This document shows positions 47,000 to 58,192 of a DNA stretch of 64,000 nucleotides, one piece after another. The stretch lies in the NCBI GenBank assembly GCA_025738555.1, contig JAOVFP010000022.1:434001-498000 (forward strand), in the 5' to 3' direction. The notes under the pieces were generated by a model. That model worked only from the letters and a program-made list of their open reading frames with translations. It did not search any database and was not told the origin of the DNA. The translations under genes and the position numbers were made by a program. The stretch comes from Cyathus striatus (taxonomy: Eukaryota; Basidiomycota; Agaricomycetes; Agaricales; Nidulariaceae). Position 1 is the stretch's first letter, and each line of letters begins with the position of its first letter.

Positions 47000-47165
47000 A
47001 CATCACTGGTACTCACTGCTTGGTACTTTCAGTGCTTGGTCAGCACTGTCTTGCCTCACTCCCACCACATTTGCTCCCACCACCTTTACTCCCACCACCT
47101 TTACTCCCACCACCTTGTCTCACTCCCACCCCTCATTCCTCATTCCTCCTTTGATGCCCTATGAC
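47000..47165. repeat. CTCCCACCAC microsatellite, no gene
   Basis: TTTACTCCCACCACC is repeated three to four times at 47070-47125. Otherwise no gene. Confidence 0.5.
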
Positions 47166-47594
47166 CACTCTCCTCTGTGTGTGAAGAAGGCAATAACACC
47201 ATGCAAACCAGTCCTGCCTTCCTCCCTGATCACCCCATTCTTTGCCAGATGTATATGCAGGCACTCAGTCCCTTCAGTACTGAAACCATCTGCTGTTCCC
47301 TGAGAATGAATTTTATCACAATAATGCTTTATATTGTGAAGCTTGCTAATATTGAAGTGCTCTCAAACCCCAAGAATGAAAACATCTTTATTAAGATGAA
47401 TGACTTCCCAAGTGTCATCTAATGCAGTGAGTGAATTGGTTGTATGAGTTTCAAAGTGTGCATAATATATGAAGTCCAAAACACTTTTAACAACTTTTTG
47501 AACTCTGGAATTGGTTACTCCAGCAACCATGCCTAGGAAAAATTTCTTCATGTTCTTGTGTTCTGTTCCAGTCCACTGTGACATGAGAGATATG
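47166..47594 (-). pseudogene. Plavaka-like transposase fragment
   Basis: Read leftwards from 47594: ISLMSQWTGTEHKNMKKFFLG, VVKSVLDFIYYAHFETHTTNSL, DDTWEVIHLNKDVFILGVREHFNI, and TEGTECLHIHLAKNG. The run SQWTGTEHKNM, LDFIYYAHFE.HT..SL and TEG.E.LHI..AK is characteristic of Plavaka transposases, KDZ relatives common in agaricomycetes. Upstream coding is cut at 47594 by a hAT-like end. Catalytic parts are missing. Confidence 0.72.
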
Positions 47595-47980
47595 CAGTAA
47601 TTTACACTCCCCAAGAGGTCTGTACAGATCTGTATAGATACCATACAGAATTTATATAGTAGCTATTATTATTATTAGAGGTGATTATTCTATATGGATT
47701 CCATACATATTCTGCATGAATTCTGTGTGGATTTATGCATTGCTGCCTTGTCACACATGTCAAGTGTAACCCTAGGTGAAAAGTGTCACACTATACAAAA
47801 TCCATGATACACTCAATATATAGTATCATTCTCAATGCATAGTATCACACTTAATGCATAGTGTCATGTTTAATGCATAGTGTCATGTTTAATGCATAGT
47901 GTCATGTTTAATGTATAGTGTGACACTTAGTCACACTCAAAGCTTAGTGTTACACTTAATGCATAGTGTCATGTTTAATG
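47595..47980 (-). mobile_element. hAT-like element, short inverted fragment
   Basis: It opens CAGTAATTTACACTCCCC, the reversed right end of copies 1 and 2, then TCTGTACAGATC palindromes and the GTGACACTTAATGCATAG minisatellite. Its far end is replaced by another start (GAGCTCTTTACACTCCCC at about 47982). No matching duplication was seen, so it is probably truncated. Confidence 0.65.
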
Positions 47981-47981
47981 G

Positions 47982-48270
47982 AGCTCTTTACACTCCCCCC
48001 CCCTTACACCTGAATTTCACATGAATTTCATGTGAATTAGTGAAATTCATGTGAACTTTTTACCAATTATTTTTTCAATTTTTGGGTGAGAATGCAGCAA
48101 ATTATTTCACATGAATTTTAGGTGAAAGTTTTGTGTAATATTCACGTGAATTTTCACATTCCAGATTCACGTTCACTCTCAATTCATGTGAAATTCATGT
48201 GTAATTCACGTGAATTTTACATGAAGTGTGAATGGGCGAATGGAACATTACTCTTACTATATATAGTATA
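47982..48270 (+). mobile_element. Related TIR-element end with CACATGAATTT dyads
   Basis: It starts GAGCTCTTTACACTCCCCCC, the same terminal core as the hAT-like family, but the subterminal dyads are ACATGAATTTCATGT and CACGTGAATT types. A tRNA-like block follows, as it does after the 46.6 kb end. Confidence 0.55.
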
Positions 48271-48289
48271 GCATATAAAAAAAAGAGCA

Positions 48290-48375
48290 TTCACACCGAT
48301 ATTCGAATACTCTCCCTGGCAAAACCAGCCAATATTTTCCCACAAATGGGACACTTAACTGTTGCACCATACGAT
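48290..48375 (-). other. tRNA-like block 2
   Basis: Minus strand: TATGGTGCAACAGTTAAGTG (A-box-like) and about 60 nt later GAGTATTCGAATATCGG (B-box-like, with the central TTCGAAT). Degenerate; tRNA-derived at best. Confidence 0.35.
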
Positions 48376-49339
48376 CTTATTTACCAACAGCACTATATAC
48401 TATATAGTCACCATATACTCTCTACCCACCAACCATTTTTGTGCAACCTCAAATTACTTCCCACGTGTTCGCTGTCATACCACGTATCCTCCACTGTCCT
48501 TCCACCACCACCACCACCACCACCATTCCACTCCCTCTCTTTTCTCCATCCAGCTCCATGTTATAGAGCACCGTTTCACGTGAGTGGTGTTAGCCAGAAT
48601 GATCATAAAAGTGAAGTGTTTTATGATTGTGGCAATCATCTATCTCATGATTGCCTGTTTCTAATGTAACTACTATGTGACTATTACAATTATAAATGGT
48701 GATCATATACAATCATTGGTTAGTTTGAAGTGTATATTGCTATTGTAGGCCTATTATAAATGGTGATCATATGCAATCATTGGTTAACTTGAAGTGTATA
48801 TTACTATTGTAGGCCTATTATAAATGGTGATCATATGCAATCATTGGTTAATTTGAAGTGTATATTGCTATTGTAGGCTATTATAAATGGTGATCATATG
48901 CAATCATTGGTTAACTTGAAGTGTATATTACTATTGTAGGCCTATTATAAATGGTGATCATATGCAATCATTGGTTAATTTGAAGTGTATATTACTATTG
49001 TAGGCCTATTATAAATGGTGATCATATGCAATCATTGGTTAATATGAAGTGTATATTACTACTATAGACCTATTATAAATGGTGATCATATGCAATCATT
49101 GGTTAACTTGAAGTGTATATTACTATTGTAGGCCTATTATAAATGGTGATCATATGCAATCATTGGTTAATTTGAAGTGTATATTACTATTGTAGGCCTA
49201 TTATAAATGGTGATCATATGCAATCATTGGTTAATATGAAGTGTATATTACTACTATAGACCTATTATAAATGGTGATCATATGCAATCATTGGTTAATA
49301 TGAAGTGTATATTACTACTGTAGGCCTATTATAAATAGT

Positions 49340-49860
49340 GATTTATCACATCATTCCCGCACTCCACATACTTCCCATGCACTATATTTGTCACACATCC
49401 ACACACATCACATTTGTCACATCATTCCCGCGCTTCACATCATTCCCGCACTTCACATATTTCCCGCGCATCACACATGTCACACTTGTCTCATCATTCC
49501 CGCGCTTCACATATTTCCCGCGCATTATGTTTGTCACGCATCCATGCACGTCACATTTGTCACATCATTTGACAACGCGTTAAAGCGTGACAAATGTGAA
49601 GCGCGGGAATGATGTGACACATGTGACACGCGCGGATGCGTGACACATGTAATGCATGGGAAATATGTGGAGCGCGGGATTGATGTGACAAACGTGATGC
49701 GTGTGGGTGCGTGACACATGTAATGTGCGGGAAATATATGAAGCGTGGGAATGATGTCACAGGTGTGACGCGTGTAATGCACGGGAAATATATGGAGCAC
49801 GGGAATAATGTGACAAATGTAGTGCATGGGAAGTATGTGGAGCACGGGAATGATGTGACA
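49340..49860. repeat. Hairpin minisatellite in the centre of foldback C
   Basis: CACATCATTCCCGCGCTTCACATATTTCCC-type units run forward to about 49575 and then in reverse to 49860, so the two halves can pair. It is the same sequence class as the outer arms of foldback A, without a unique core. Confidence 0.8.
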
Positions 49861-50170
49861 AATCACCATTTATAATAGGCCTACAGTAGTAATATACACT
49901 TCAAACTAACCAATGATTGCATATGATCACTATTTATAATAGGCCTACAGTAGTAATATAAACTTCAAATTAACCAATGATTGCATATGATCACCATTTA
50001 TAATAGGCCTACAATAGCAATATACACTTCAAATTAACCAATGATTGCATATGATCACCATTTATAATTGTAACAAGCTTTACACCCATGCTCCACTACA
50101 GGTACGGGAGCCTGTCGGCTCCCTCCTCCGCTCCACACAGATGATAGCTTGCTGTGGGGCTGCGCCCCCC

Positions 50171-50480
50171 AGACCCCCTGCTTCTTCATCCCAGTTCTTT
50201 TGGCTGAGGGGCTGTGCCCCCAGACCCCCTGCTTCTTCATCCCAGTTCTTTTGGCTGAGGGGCTGCGACCCCAGACCCCCTGCTTCTTCATCCCAGTTCT
50301 TTTGGCTGAGGGGCTGCGACCCCAGACCCCCTGCTTCTTCATCCCAGTTCTTTTGGCTGAGGGGCTGCGACCCCAGACCCCCTGCTTCTTCATCCCAGTT
50401 CTTTTGGCTGAGGGGCTGCGCCCCCAGACCCCCTGCTTCTTCATCCCAGTTCTTTTGGCTGAGGGGCTGCGCCCCCAGAC
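50171..50480 (+). repeat. 51-bp tandem array, six copies
   Basis: The unit contains CAGACCCCCTGCTTCTTCAT, then CCCAGTTCTTTTGGCTGAGG, then GGCTGCG. Because 51 is divisible by three, several frames stay open; this is not evidence for a gene. Confidence 0.9.
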
Positions 50481-50561
50481 CCCTGCTTTTTTCTTCTTGG
50501 GGGGTTGCACCCCCCAAACCCCCTGCTAACCCATGAGGCATATATCTACCCATGTATTTTA

Positions 50562-51005
50562 TATCTACACCTGTGTAGTTTATATCTACACCCGTGTAGT
50601 TTATATCTACACCCGTGTAGTTTATATCTACACCCGTGTAGTTTATATCTACACCCGTGTAGTTTATATCTACACCCGTGTAGTTTATATCTACACCCGT
50701 GTAGTTTATATCTACACCGTGTAGTTTATATCTACACCCGTGTAGTTTATATCTACACCCGTGTAGTTTATATCTACACCCGTGTAGTTTATATCTACAC
50801 CCGTGTAGTTTATATCTACACCCGTGTAGTTTATATCTACACCCGTGTAGTTTATATCTACACCCGTGTAGTTTATATCTACACCGTGTAGTTTATATCT
50901 ACACCCGTGTAGTTTATATCTACACCCGTGTAGTTTATATCTACACCCGTGTAGTTTATATCTACACCCGTGTAGTTTATATCTACACCCGTGTAGTTTA
51001 TATCT
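50562..51005 (+). repeat. 21-bp hairpin array, about 21 copies
   Basis: The unit TTTATATCTACACCCGTGTAG contains the inverted pair CTACAC/GTGTAG around CC. Two units lack one C. Each unit can form a small hairpin, and neighbours can pair in many registers. Confidence 0.92.
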
Positions 51006-51757
51006 TCTTTGCTCTTCACAGCAGAGTCTTCCTGAATATCACACCCATCACCAAAAACACATAAATTGCATCACAAATATATTGAAATCAATGTTCCTCA
51101 ACATCACTCCCAGTATTCACATCAATTACACACATATTATACACTGACCACTAAATATTCTCATCATCAATTGCTGAAAATCAACAAAAACTACACATTA
51201 CCCACTATAAATTACTACACCATCCATCAAATACATCATAATTTATCAACTGCACTCCCATTCTTATTCACATAAATATACTTATTTAATTGTCCTACCA
51301 ATCCCTAGGGGGGAACACATTCCAGCACAATATAATTACAGTAAACAGCAAATCACAACACCTCAAACTCATAAATACACTATAAATCACTACAGCAGTC
51401 ACCAAATATTCCATAATTATTATATATTTATAGTCCCATTAATATCCACAAATATGTACTGTATTATTGTCCTGTTAAAACTCAAGGGGGGAGGGGGGGA
51501 AAGGGAAATGAAGTCCCAGCAGCAGAATTTCGTGCATCAGTGCAGCCATCAATTAGCCATTGTGGCGTGCACATTGCTTAGTAAAATTAATAAGCAATTA
51601 TTCACACGGTCCTATTTATGGGCAAATTCCCAGGCCTTCTCTCTTTCTATTTAGATAGGCACATAGTAGTTACATTAGAAACAGACAATCATGAGATAGA
51701 TGATTGCTGCAATCATAAAACACTTCACTTTTATGATCATTCTGGCTAACACTCATG

Positions 51758-52616
51758 TTCTCATTTGCATCACTAATTGCTCGAAATCCTGTTGTTGGTG
51801 CACAATTCTTCAACATCATAATGCAAGCTTTCATTGTTGAACTCCTGGGATACAAACCCAAAAGGTGTTAATTTAAATCATGGTGCTTTAGGAGTTGTCT
51901 CTGCTTTCTATGGGTGTGTTGAAGCTCAAGAGAGGGGTTCACTCCACTGTCATATGATAATATGGATAGAAGGTGCAATAAACCCAGACCAGATCAAGCG
52001 GCACATTCTGGACCTCCAGGACCATGATTTTGAAAATTGATTAATAAATTTTCTGGACTCTACTATCTTTAATGTCATTCCCCCTAAAATTCATTCTGAT
52101 ATTTCCCATCCATTGCTGGATTGTCATCCTTGTTCATCCTTTGGTTTCAATTCCTCACACATTAATCTTCCAAATTATCATGCTCTTAACAACCAAGACT
52201 TTCATCAACTTGTAAAACAATGTCAGTCTCATTTTCATTCAGCTACATGTTTCAAATACTGTAAGCCAGGTGAGGAAAAAGTCTGTCGTTTTGGATTGGG
52301 TTCAGGAGAAATCATTCCAAATAGTTTTTTTTGCAGAGAATCTGAACAGCTGGTTTTAAAATGTGAGCATCTGAATGTAAATAACTACAATGATACAGTC
52401 ATAAATGGCACCAGAAACAATATGGATATGAAGTTATTCTTTCAGGCCCTGCTGCCAAGGCCATATTTTACTACATTGCTGACTATATTTCAAAGTCTCC
52501 TCTGAAATTGCATGTAGCTTATTCAGCTCTTCAAGTGGCTCTGCAGAAAATGTCTGACCTACAGAATGAATCTCCAAATGACTATGATACTGATGGTGCT
52601 GCTGTGTAATTACAAG
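51758..52616 (+). pseudogene. Helitron Rep-helicase, continuation after foldback C
   Basis: Beginning at the target duplication: FSFASLIARNPVVGAQFF, IMQAFIVELLGYKPK, a one-base shift, GVNLNHGALGVVSAFYGCVE, then GSLHCHMIIWIEG. The last holds the H-x-H pair of the rolling-circle HUH motif (middle residue Cys). NPDQIKRHIL and FEN precede a TGA at 52038-52040, then LINFLDSTIF, CFKYCKPGEEKVCRFG, and, one frame over, AKAIFYYIADYISKSPL. The tyrosine motif and helicase domain are not found after 52616. Reading frame and duplication join it to 28212 on the other strand. Confidence 0.85.
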
Positions 52617-52923
52617 TAAACTATGAGACTGGAAGTACTACTTAATACAATAATACCTTATCCCAAGCAATTGTACTTGTACTTTAACAGTAGTCTTGTA
52701 AATTCAAGGTGTATAATGGTTCAAATGTAAATTGTATTCAAATGGACTTCAGGTAGACTACTGGAAATCACCTGGAAATCACCGATTTCAGCCACTGAAC
52801 TTCAGGTAGAATACTGTACTTTACCTGTAATTCACCTGATTTTTACTTGTACTTCATACTGGACAATTAGAACAGGGTTTCTTACTAATAATATAGGAAA
52901 AAATATAAGTTCACAAATGTTAC

Positions 52924-53022
52924 TAGTGAGAATTGAACCAACAACATGAACAATAGCTGGCGCTTAACTGGCACCTACTAAGCATTAACAAACATCCATA
53001 ACCACTAAGCCAAGCCAGCATT
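52924..53022 (-). other. tRNA-like block 3
   Basis: Minus strand: TGGCTTAGTGGTTATGGATG fits an A box, and about 65 nt later GTTGGTTCAATTCTCACTAG fits a B box. The spacing would suit a tRNA with a long variable arm. No clean acceptor stem was seen. Confidence 0.45.
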
Positions 53023-53149
53023 ATTATGAATGTAGCCCAACACCCTATAGCTACCATCTGGCCATTGCCTCACATGCTGTGCACACTGCCACAGCTGCCA
53101 GTGCTGCATGCTTTGTCATCATTGCTTGCAACAACAATGCACATCCTCT

Positions 53150-54700
53150 TCCATCATCCATCATCCTCTCCCTCCCTCACCCCCACATCTCGTCTTGCAA
53201 GTGATGGGTGCTGTTTCTCCCTCTCTATGCTTCTGCTCTTCCCCTCCCTCTCTCTCCTCCTCTCCTTCCCGAAGCGGAAGGATATGACTGGTGCACATGT
53301 AGCAACATCAAGCCAAGGACAAGCGCCCCCTCCAGCACACTCCCCTTCCTTCCTTCCTCTTTCTCTGTTCCGGCCCTTCATCAAGCCCTCTCTTCCACGT
53401 TTTCTCCCTGCACCCCTCACCCTCTTCCACTCTCTCCCTCACCCATGTTTCTGTCCTCCATCTTGCAAGTGATGAGGGGACACATTTCTCCCCTCCCCTG
53501 CCCTCATCTGCAAGTGACAAGGGCAAGCATTTCCACTCTTCAACATCACCAGTGTCTTCATCCCCCATCTTGCAAGTGACTAGGGGACACATTTTCTCCC
53601 CTCCATTGCCGGCATCTTTGTCCCCTGTCTTGCAAGTGATGTGGGGACATGTTTTCTCCACTCCCTCGCCCTCATCTGCAAGTGATGAGGGCAAGCATTT
53701 TCTCCCATCTCCATTGCTGGTGTCTTCATTCCCCATCTCATAAGTGACATGGGGACACATTTTCTCCACTCCCTCGCCCTTGTCTGCAAGTGATGAGGGC
53801 AAGTGTCTTCTCCTGGCCCCTACTCCCACCACTGCCTTCCCCTGCCTCTCTCTCCTCCGTCCTTGTCTCCTTCTCCCTCTCCTTCTCCCCCTCCCTCTCC
53901 CTCTCCCCTTGCATCACCCTCATCACTTGCAAGACAAGGGCATTTAACTTCTCCCCTCTCCCTTGCTACCACCCTCTCTCCTCACCATCGCCCTCATCTT
54001 GCAAGTGACGAGGGTGCATGCCTTCTTCTGTTTCTGTCTCCACTCTCTGCCCTCATCTCGCAAGTGATGAGGGCAAGCATCTTCTCCTGGCCCCCTTTCC
54101 CTCACCCTCATCTGCAAGTGATGAGGGCACATGCCTTTTTCCGTCTCCCTCTCCTCTGCCCTCATCTCACCCACACCTGCCCACACCCATGCCCATACAT
54201 GTCCCTTTGTCTCACAAGTGACAAGTGGATGCACTTCCTCCCCTCTCCCTCTGTCTTGCAAACGATGAGAGGACACATTTCCTGCCCCCTCCCTGGTCCC
54301 CCACCTCACAAATTACGAGGGGACACCTGTCCTCCCCTCTCCCTCGTTCGCCGTCACTTGCAAGAAGGGGGACACATTTCCTCCCCTCTCACTCGCACTC
54401 GCAGCCACACCTGCGGTCCACATCCTCACACACACATATGCCTTTGTCTCCCCCTTGTCTTTGTCCCCTGTCTCACAAGTGACAAGGGAACACATCACCC
54501 TCTCCCTCATCTTCGCCCCCTGTCTCACAAGTGATGAGGGGACACAATTCTACCCCTCACCCTCATCCTCCATCTCAGAAACAACAAGGGTATGTGTTCT
54601 GTTCTGTCCCACCCCCTCTCCCCTCTCCCCTCATCACCTATCTCCTTGCCACTACACCCTCTCCCTCTCCACCTCTTGCTCTCTCTCCCTTGTGCCCTCT
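53150..54700 (+). repeat. CT-rich irregular minisatellite
   Basis: CTTGCAAGTGATGAGGGGACACATTTTCTCCCCTCCC-type units of about 80 bp are repeated with variation, alternating with CTCATCTGCAAGTGATGAGGGCAAGC. Many overlapping ORFs on both strands are compositional. The word TGCAAGTGATGAGGG recurs more than ten times. Confidence 0.75.
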
Positions 54701-55011
54701 CTAGTTAGTATGTTATAATTGTGTTGTATTACCATAAGTAGTTTGTTATATGTGTATATGTAGGTTGTGGTATTAGCATAGTAGTCTGTACAATAATAAT
54801 ATAGTAATAATTACAATTATATGCATAATTTGATTTGTGAGATTTTGAAGGAGTTCAATTAGAGTCTATGTAAAGTTCATGTAGAGCCTACCTTGAGTCC
54901 AGAAGTCCACCTGAAGTCTACATGGAGTTCAGGATTCTACCTGAAGTCCACCTGAAGTCCACCTGAAGTCTATATGGAGTCCACTTGATTTTGTGGGGGA
55001 CTGCAATATAC

Positions 55012-56674
55012 TGGAAATTATGATAAGAAGAATGGTACATAATCATTTAAATAGTATTGTAAATAGAAGTGTGTTACAGGTTGTCACCATACTTCTAAAA
55101 TAATAAAGCAGAAAATATAGTGAAGAGTATAGAATTACAATTTCATATTACATTGACAAAATATGTAATGATAACTGAGAAAAGTATGGAATAGGTATAT
55201 AAATGGAATGTTGATAAGAATTATAAATTTTAACAACATAATTTATTACAAATTATACAAACAATATAATGATTCATGTATAATTCAAATAATATTGAGT
55301 GACAATCTGTCACTATACTGTTTAAAAAAATTTACACATAATATGGAGAAAGGGATAAATATGGACATATTATAATGTAGAGTATGAATAGTTAAAGGAT
55401 TATCTTGAAATTATAGAAATATGTATATGAACAATACTTCCATTATAATATCTGCATACTATTATATATAAAATTAAACAACTATTGTGAAAGAATATTC
55501 AATAACTATCTAATTATTGATGTAACAAATCCAAATATTATGCAAATTATAACTATATCAAATAATATCAAATAAATATCAAATATGGTACAATAAAATA
55601 AAAACCATAATATATTAATAAAGAACAAATTGATATGGCAAATGGCAAATTGGGAAGTGAAGTTATTTGCCACATTTGGCTTAATTTGGCTCTAACTCCC
55701 ACATTTCCCACATTTTTCCAATTTCACATTTGGCTCAATTTGGCTTAATTTGTCACTTTTGCACTTTTGCATTTGGCTCAATTTACCACTACCAAACTGA
55801 ACCAAATTAAGGCAAATGATAAAGTGGCAGATTGAGCCAAATTGAGCCAAATGCAAAAGTGGTTAATGTAACAAATGTGGCTCAATTTGGCTGACAAGCT
55901 GTTACTGTACTGTTTGAAAAAAATTTACACATAATATGAAGAAAGATATAAATATAGACATTTCATAATATAGAGTATAAACAATGAAGGGATTATTTTG
56001 AAATTATAAAAATATGTATATGAATAATGTTCCTATCATAATGTCTACATACCAATATATGAAAAATTAAATAGCTATTGTGAAGAATATTCAATAATTA
56101 AATAATTATTTATATATAAAATTCATATGAATGAATAAATTAAGATGTGATATATTGAAAAAAATAATTAATATTATTGATTTATATGGCAAATGGCAAA
56201 TTGGGAAGTGGAGTCATTTTCCACATTTGGATCTATTTAGATCTATTTGGCTCTAATTACTACATATACTACTCATTACCACATCTGGATTTCCACATTT
56301 GGCTCAACTTAGCTCTTTATTACAGTTGCCACATTTGCCAACTTCACCAAACTGGAGATATTTACCACATTCTCAATTACCACATTTGCCACATTTGCAA
56401 CTTTCACATTTGGCTAAATTTGGCTTTAGCAAATGTGAACTGCATATGTGGCAGATTGAGCCAAATTGAGCCAAATATGACAAATGTAGGAAATGCAAAG
56501 AAACAAAGTAGTGAATATGGCAAATTGAGTCAAATTGAATGAAATGTGCAATATGCAAATGAGCTCAATTTGGCTGTAGTCAACTGTGGTGAGCTGTGAA
56601 TGTGGCAGATTGATCCAAATTGAGCTAAATTGAGCTAAATGTGTAGTGTGAAGGTGGAAAATGTGGCAAATGTA
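55012..56674. repeat. AT-rich region with a 600-bp direct duplication
   Basis: The stretch from about 55310 to 55690 is repeated, diverged, at about 55910-56240 (shared AAATTTACACATAATATG, GAAATATGTATATGAA, GGCAAATGGCAAATTGGGAAGTG). CAATTTGGCT and AGCCAAATTG alternate as dyads at 55690-55900 and 56220-56640. No gene. Confidence 0.65.
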
Positions 56675-58192
56675 CAGTAATTTACACTCCCCCAAGAGGT
56701 CTGTACGGATCTGTACGGATCCGCACGGAATCCGAAAATTCCATACGGATTCGTGCAGATTCCGTGCAGATCCGTACAGACCCATACAGACCTGTATAGA
56801 TACCATACAGAATTTATATAGTGGCTATTATTATTATTAGAGGTGATTATTCTATATGGATTCTGTGTGGATTCATGCATTGCTGCCTTGTCACAGGTGT
56901 CAAGTGTGACACTACACGAAATCTGTGATACACTCAATATATAGTATCATGCTCAATGCATAGTGTCATGCTTAATTTATAATATCACACTCAATGCATA
57001 GTGTCACACTCAACACTTAGTGTCATGCTTAATGTATAGTGTCACACTCAACACTTAGTATCACTTAGTGTCACACTCAACCCTTAGTGTCACGCTTAAT
57101 GCAGAGTGTCACACTCAATGCTTAGTGTCACGCTTAACCCTTAGTATCACACTTAACACTTAGTGTCACACTCAACCCATAGTGTCACACTCAATGCTTA
57201 GTGTCACACTCAACTCTTAGTATCACACTCAACCCTTAGTGTCACACTCAACTCTTAGTATCACACACAACCCTTAGTGTCACGCTTAATGCAGAGTGTC
57301 ACACTCAACCCTTAGTGTCACGCTTAATGCAGAGTGTCACACTCAACCCTTAGTGTCACGCTTAATGCAGAGTGTCACACTCAACACATAGTGTCACACT
57401 CAACACTTAGTATCATGCTTAACTCTTAGTGTCACACTTAGCCCTTAGTATCACACTCAACACTTAGTGTCACACTCAACTCTTAGTGTCACACTCAACG
57501 CTTAGTATCACACTCAATGCTTAGTGTCACACTCAATGCTTAGTTACACTCAACACTTAGTGTCACGCTTAGTCACACTCAATGCTTAGTGTCACACTCA
57601 ACACCTAGTGTCACACTCAATGCCTAGTGTCACACTCAACGCTTAGTGTCACGCTTAGTCGCACTCAACACTTAGTGTCACGCTTATAGTGTCACATTTA
57701 ACATATAGTGTCACACTCAACACCTAGTGTCACACTCAACACCTAGTATCACACTCAACACCTAGTATCACACTCAACACCTAGTATCACACTCAACACC
57801 TAGTGTCATGTTTATCATGTCACATTTAATGTATAGTGTCACGCTTATAGTGTCACATTTAACGTATAGTGTCACACTCAACACCTAGTATCACACTCAA
57901 CACCTAGTGTCATGCTTAATGCAGAGTGTCACATGCAAGGAAATAAGTATAATAAAATTCTGTACAGATTCTGTACAGAATTTTCAGGTCTGTAATGCGG
58001 AATTCCGAGGAATTCTGTGTAATCCATACGGAATTTTCGGAATCTGTGCGGAATCTGTACAGACCCAAAAAAACCTCTGCCAAAATGAAAAAAATCTGTG
58101 CAGATTCCACACAGACTCCGAAAATTCCGTACGGATTCCGCATGGATTCCGCGCAGATCCGTAGAGAACACATGGCTAAGTGTAAAGAGCTC
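56675..58192 (-). mobile_element. hAT-like non-autonomous element, copy 3 (inverted)
   Basis: It begins CAGTAATTTACACTCCCCC and ends GGCTAAGTGTAAAGAGCTC, the reverse of copies 1 and 2. Palindrome-rich subtermini (56700-56800 and 57955-58165) surround a GTGTCACACTCAACACTTAG-type minisatellite. The flanking 8-mers (CAAATGTA and AAGATTTA) do not match, so one side was rearranged or decayed. Confidence 0.82.

Larger units (their letters stand above)
50071..51655. mobile_element. Unclassified insert in foldback C with two tandem arrays
   Basis: Compared with foldback B, where AATTGTAA runs directly into TAGGCATATAG, foldback C has 1.6 kb between these words. The insert holds a 51-bp array, a 21-bp array and AT-rich DNA with G runs at about 51310 and 51485. 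No TIR or clear target duplication was found. Confidence 0.55.
48582..51757 (+). mobile_element. Foldback element C (with a 1.6 kb insert)
   Basis: The left end is GAGTGGTGTTAGCCAG at 48582 and the right end is GGCTAACACTCATG at 51757. Order: about ten forward 64-bp units (48690-49335), a CpG-containing hairpin minisatellite (49340-49860), three inverted units (49866-50068), an insert, then the terminal 100 bp. The left flank does not match the right flank TTCTCA; foldback B's flank does. The present left end therefore appears to have been exchanged by recombination with B. Confidence 0.8.
52617..55011 (+). mobile_element. hAT-like dyad-rich element with tRNA-like block and CT-rich repeat
   Basis: The right end GGGGGACTGCAATATACTG (to 55011) resembles the hAT-like right end (AGTGTAAATTACTG). 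Both flanks (52680-52860 and 54840-54990) carry dyads such as GACTTCAGGTAGA and CACCTGAAGTC. Between them lie tRNA-like block 3 and a CT-rich irregular minisatellite. The left end and target duplication were not resolved. Confidence 0.5.

Noticed and set aside
50045..50891. Overlapping ORFs of up to 163 residues in both strands
   Set aside because: The 51-bp and 21-bp arrays are divisible by three, so all frames stay open. This is a numerical effect, not coding evidence.
28212..51757. A giant transposon with foldback B and C as its terminal repeats
   Set aside because: If a 23.5 kb element had inserted into the Helitron, both Helitron halves would lie outside it on the same strand. The N-terminal half lies inside, on the opposite strand, so inversion fits better.
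53026..54718. Overlapping Pro/Ser-rich and Glu/Arg-rich ORFs on both strands (up to 243 residues)
   Set aside because: They arise from CT-rich repeat composition. Frames change with each unit variant and no domain is seen.
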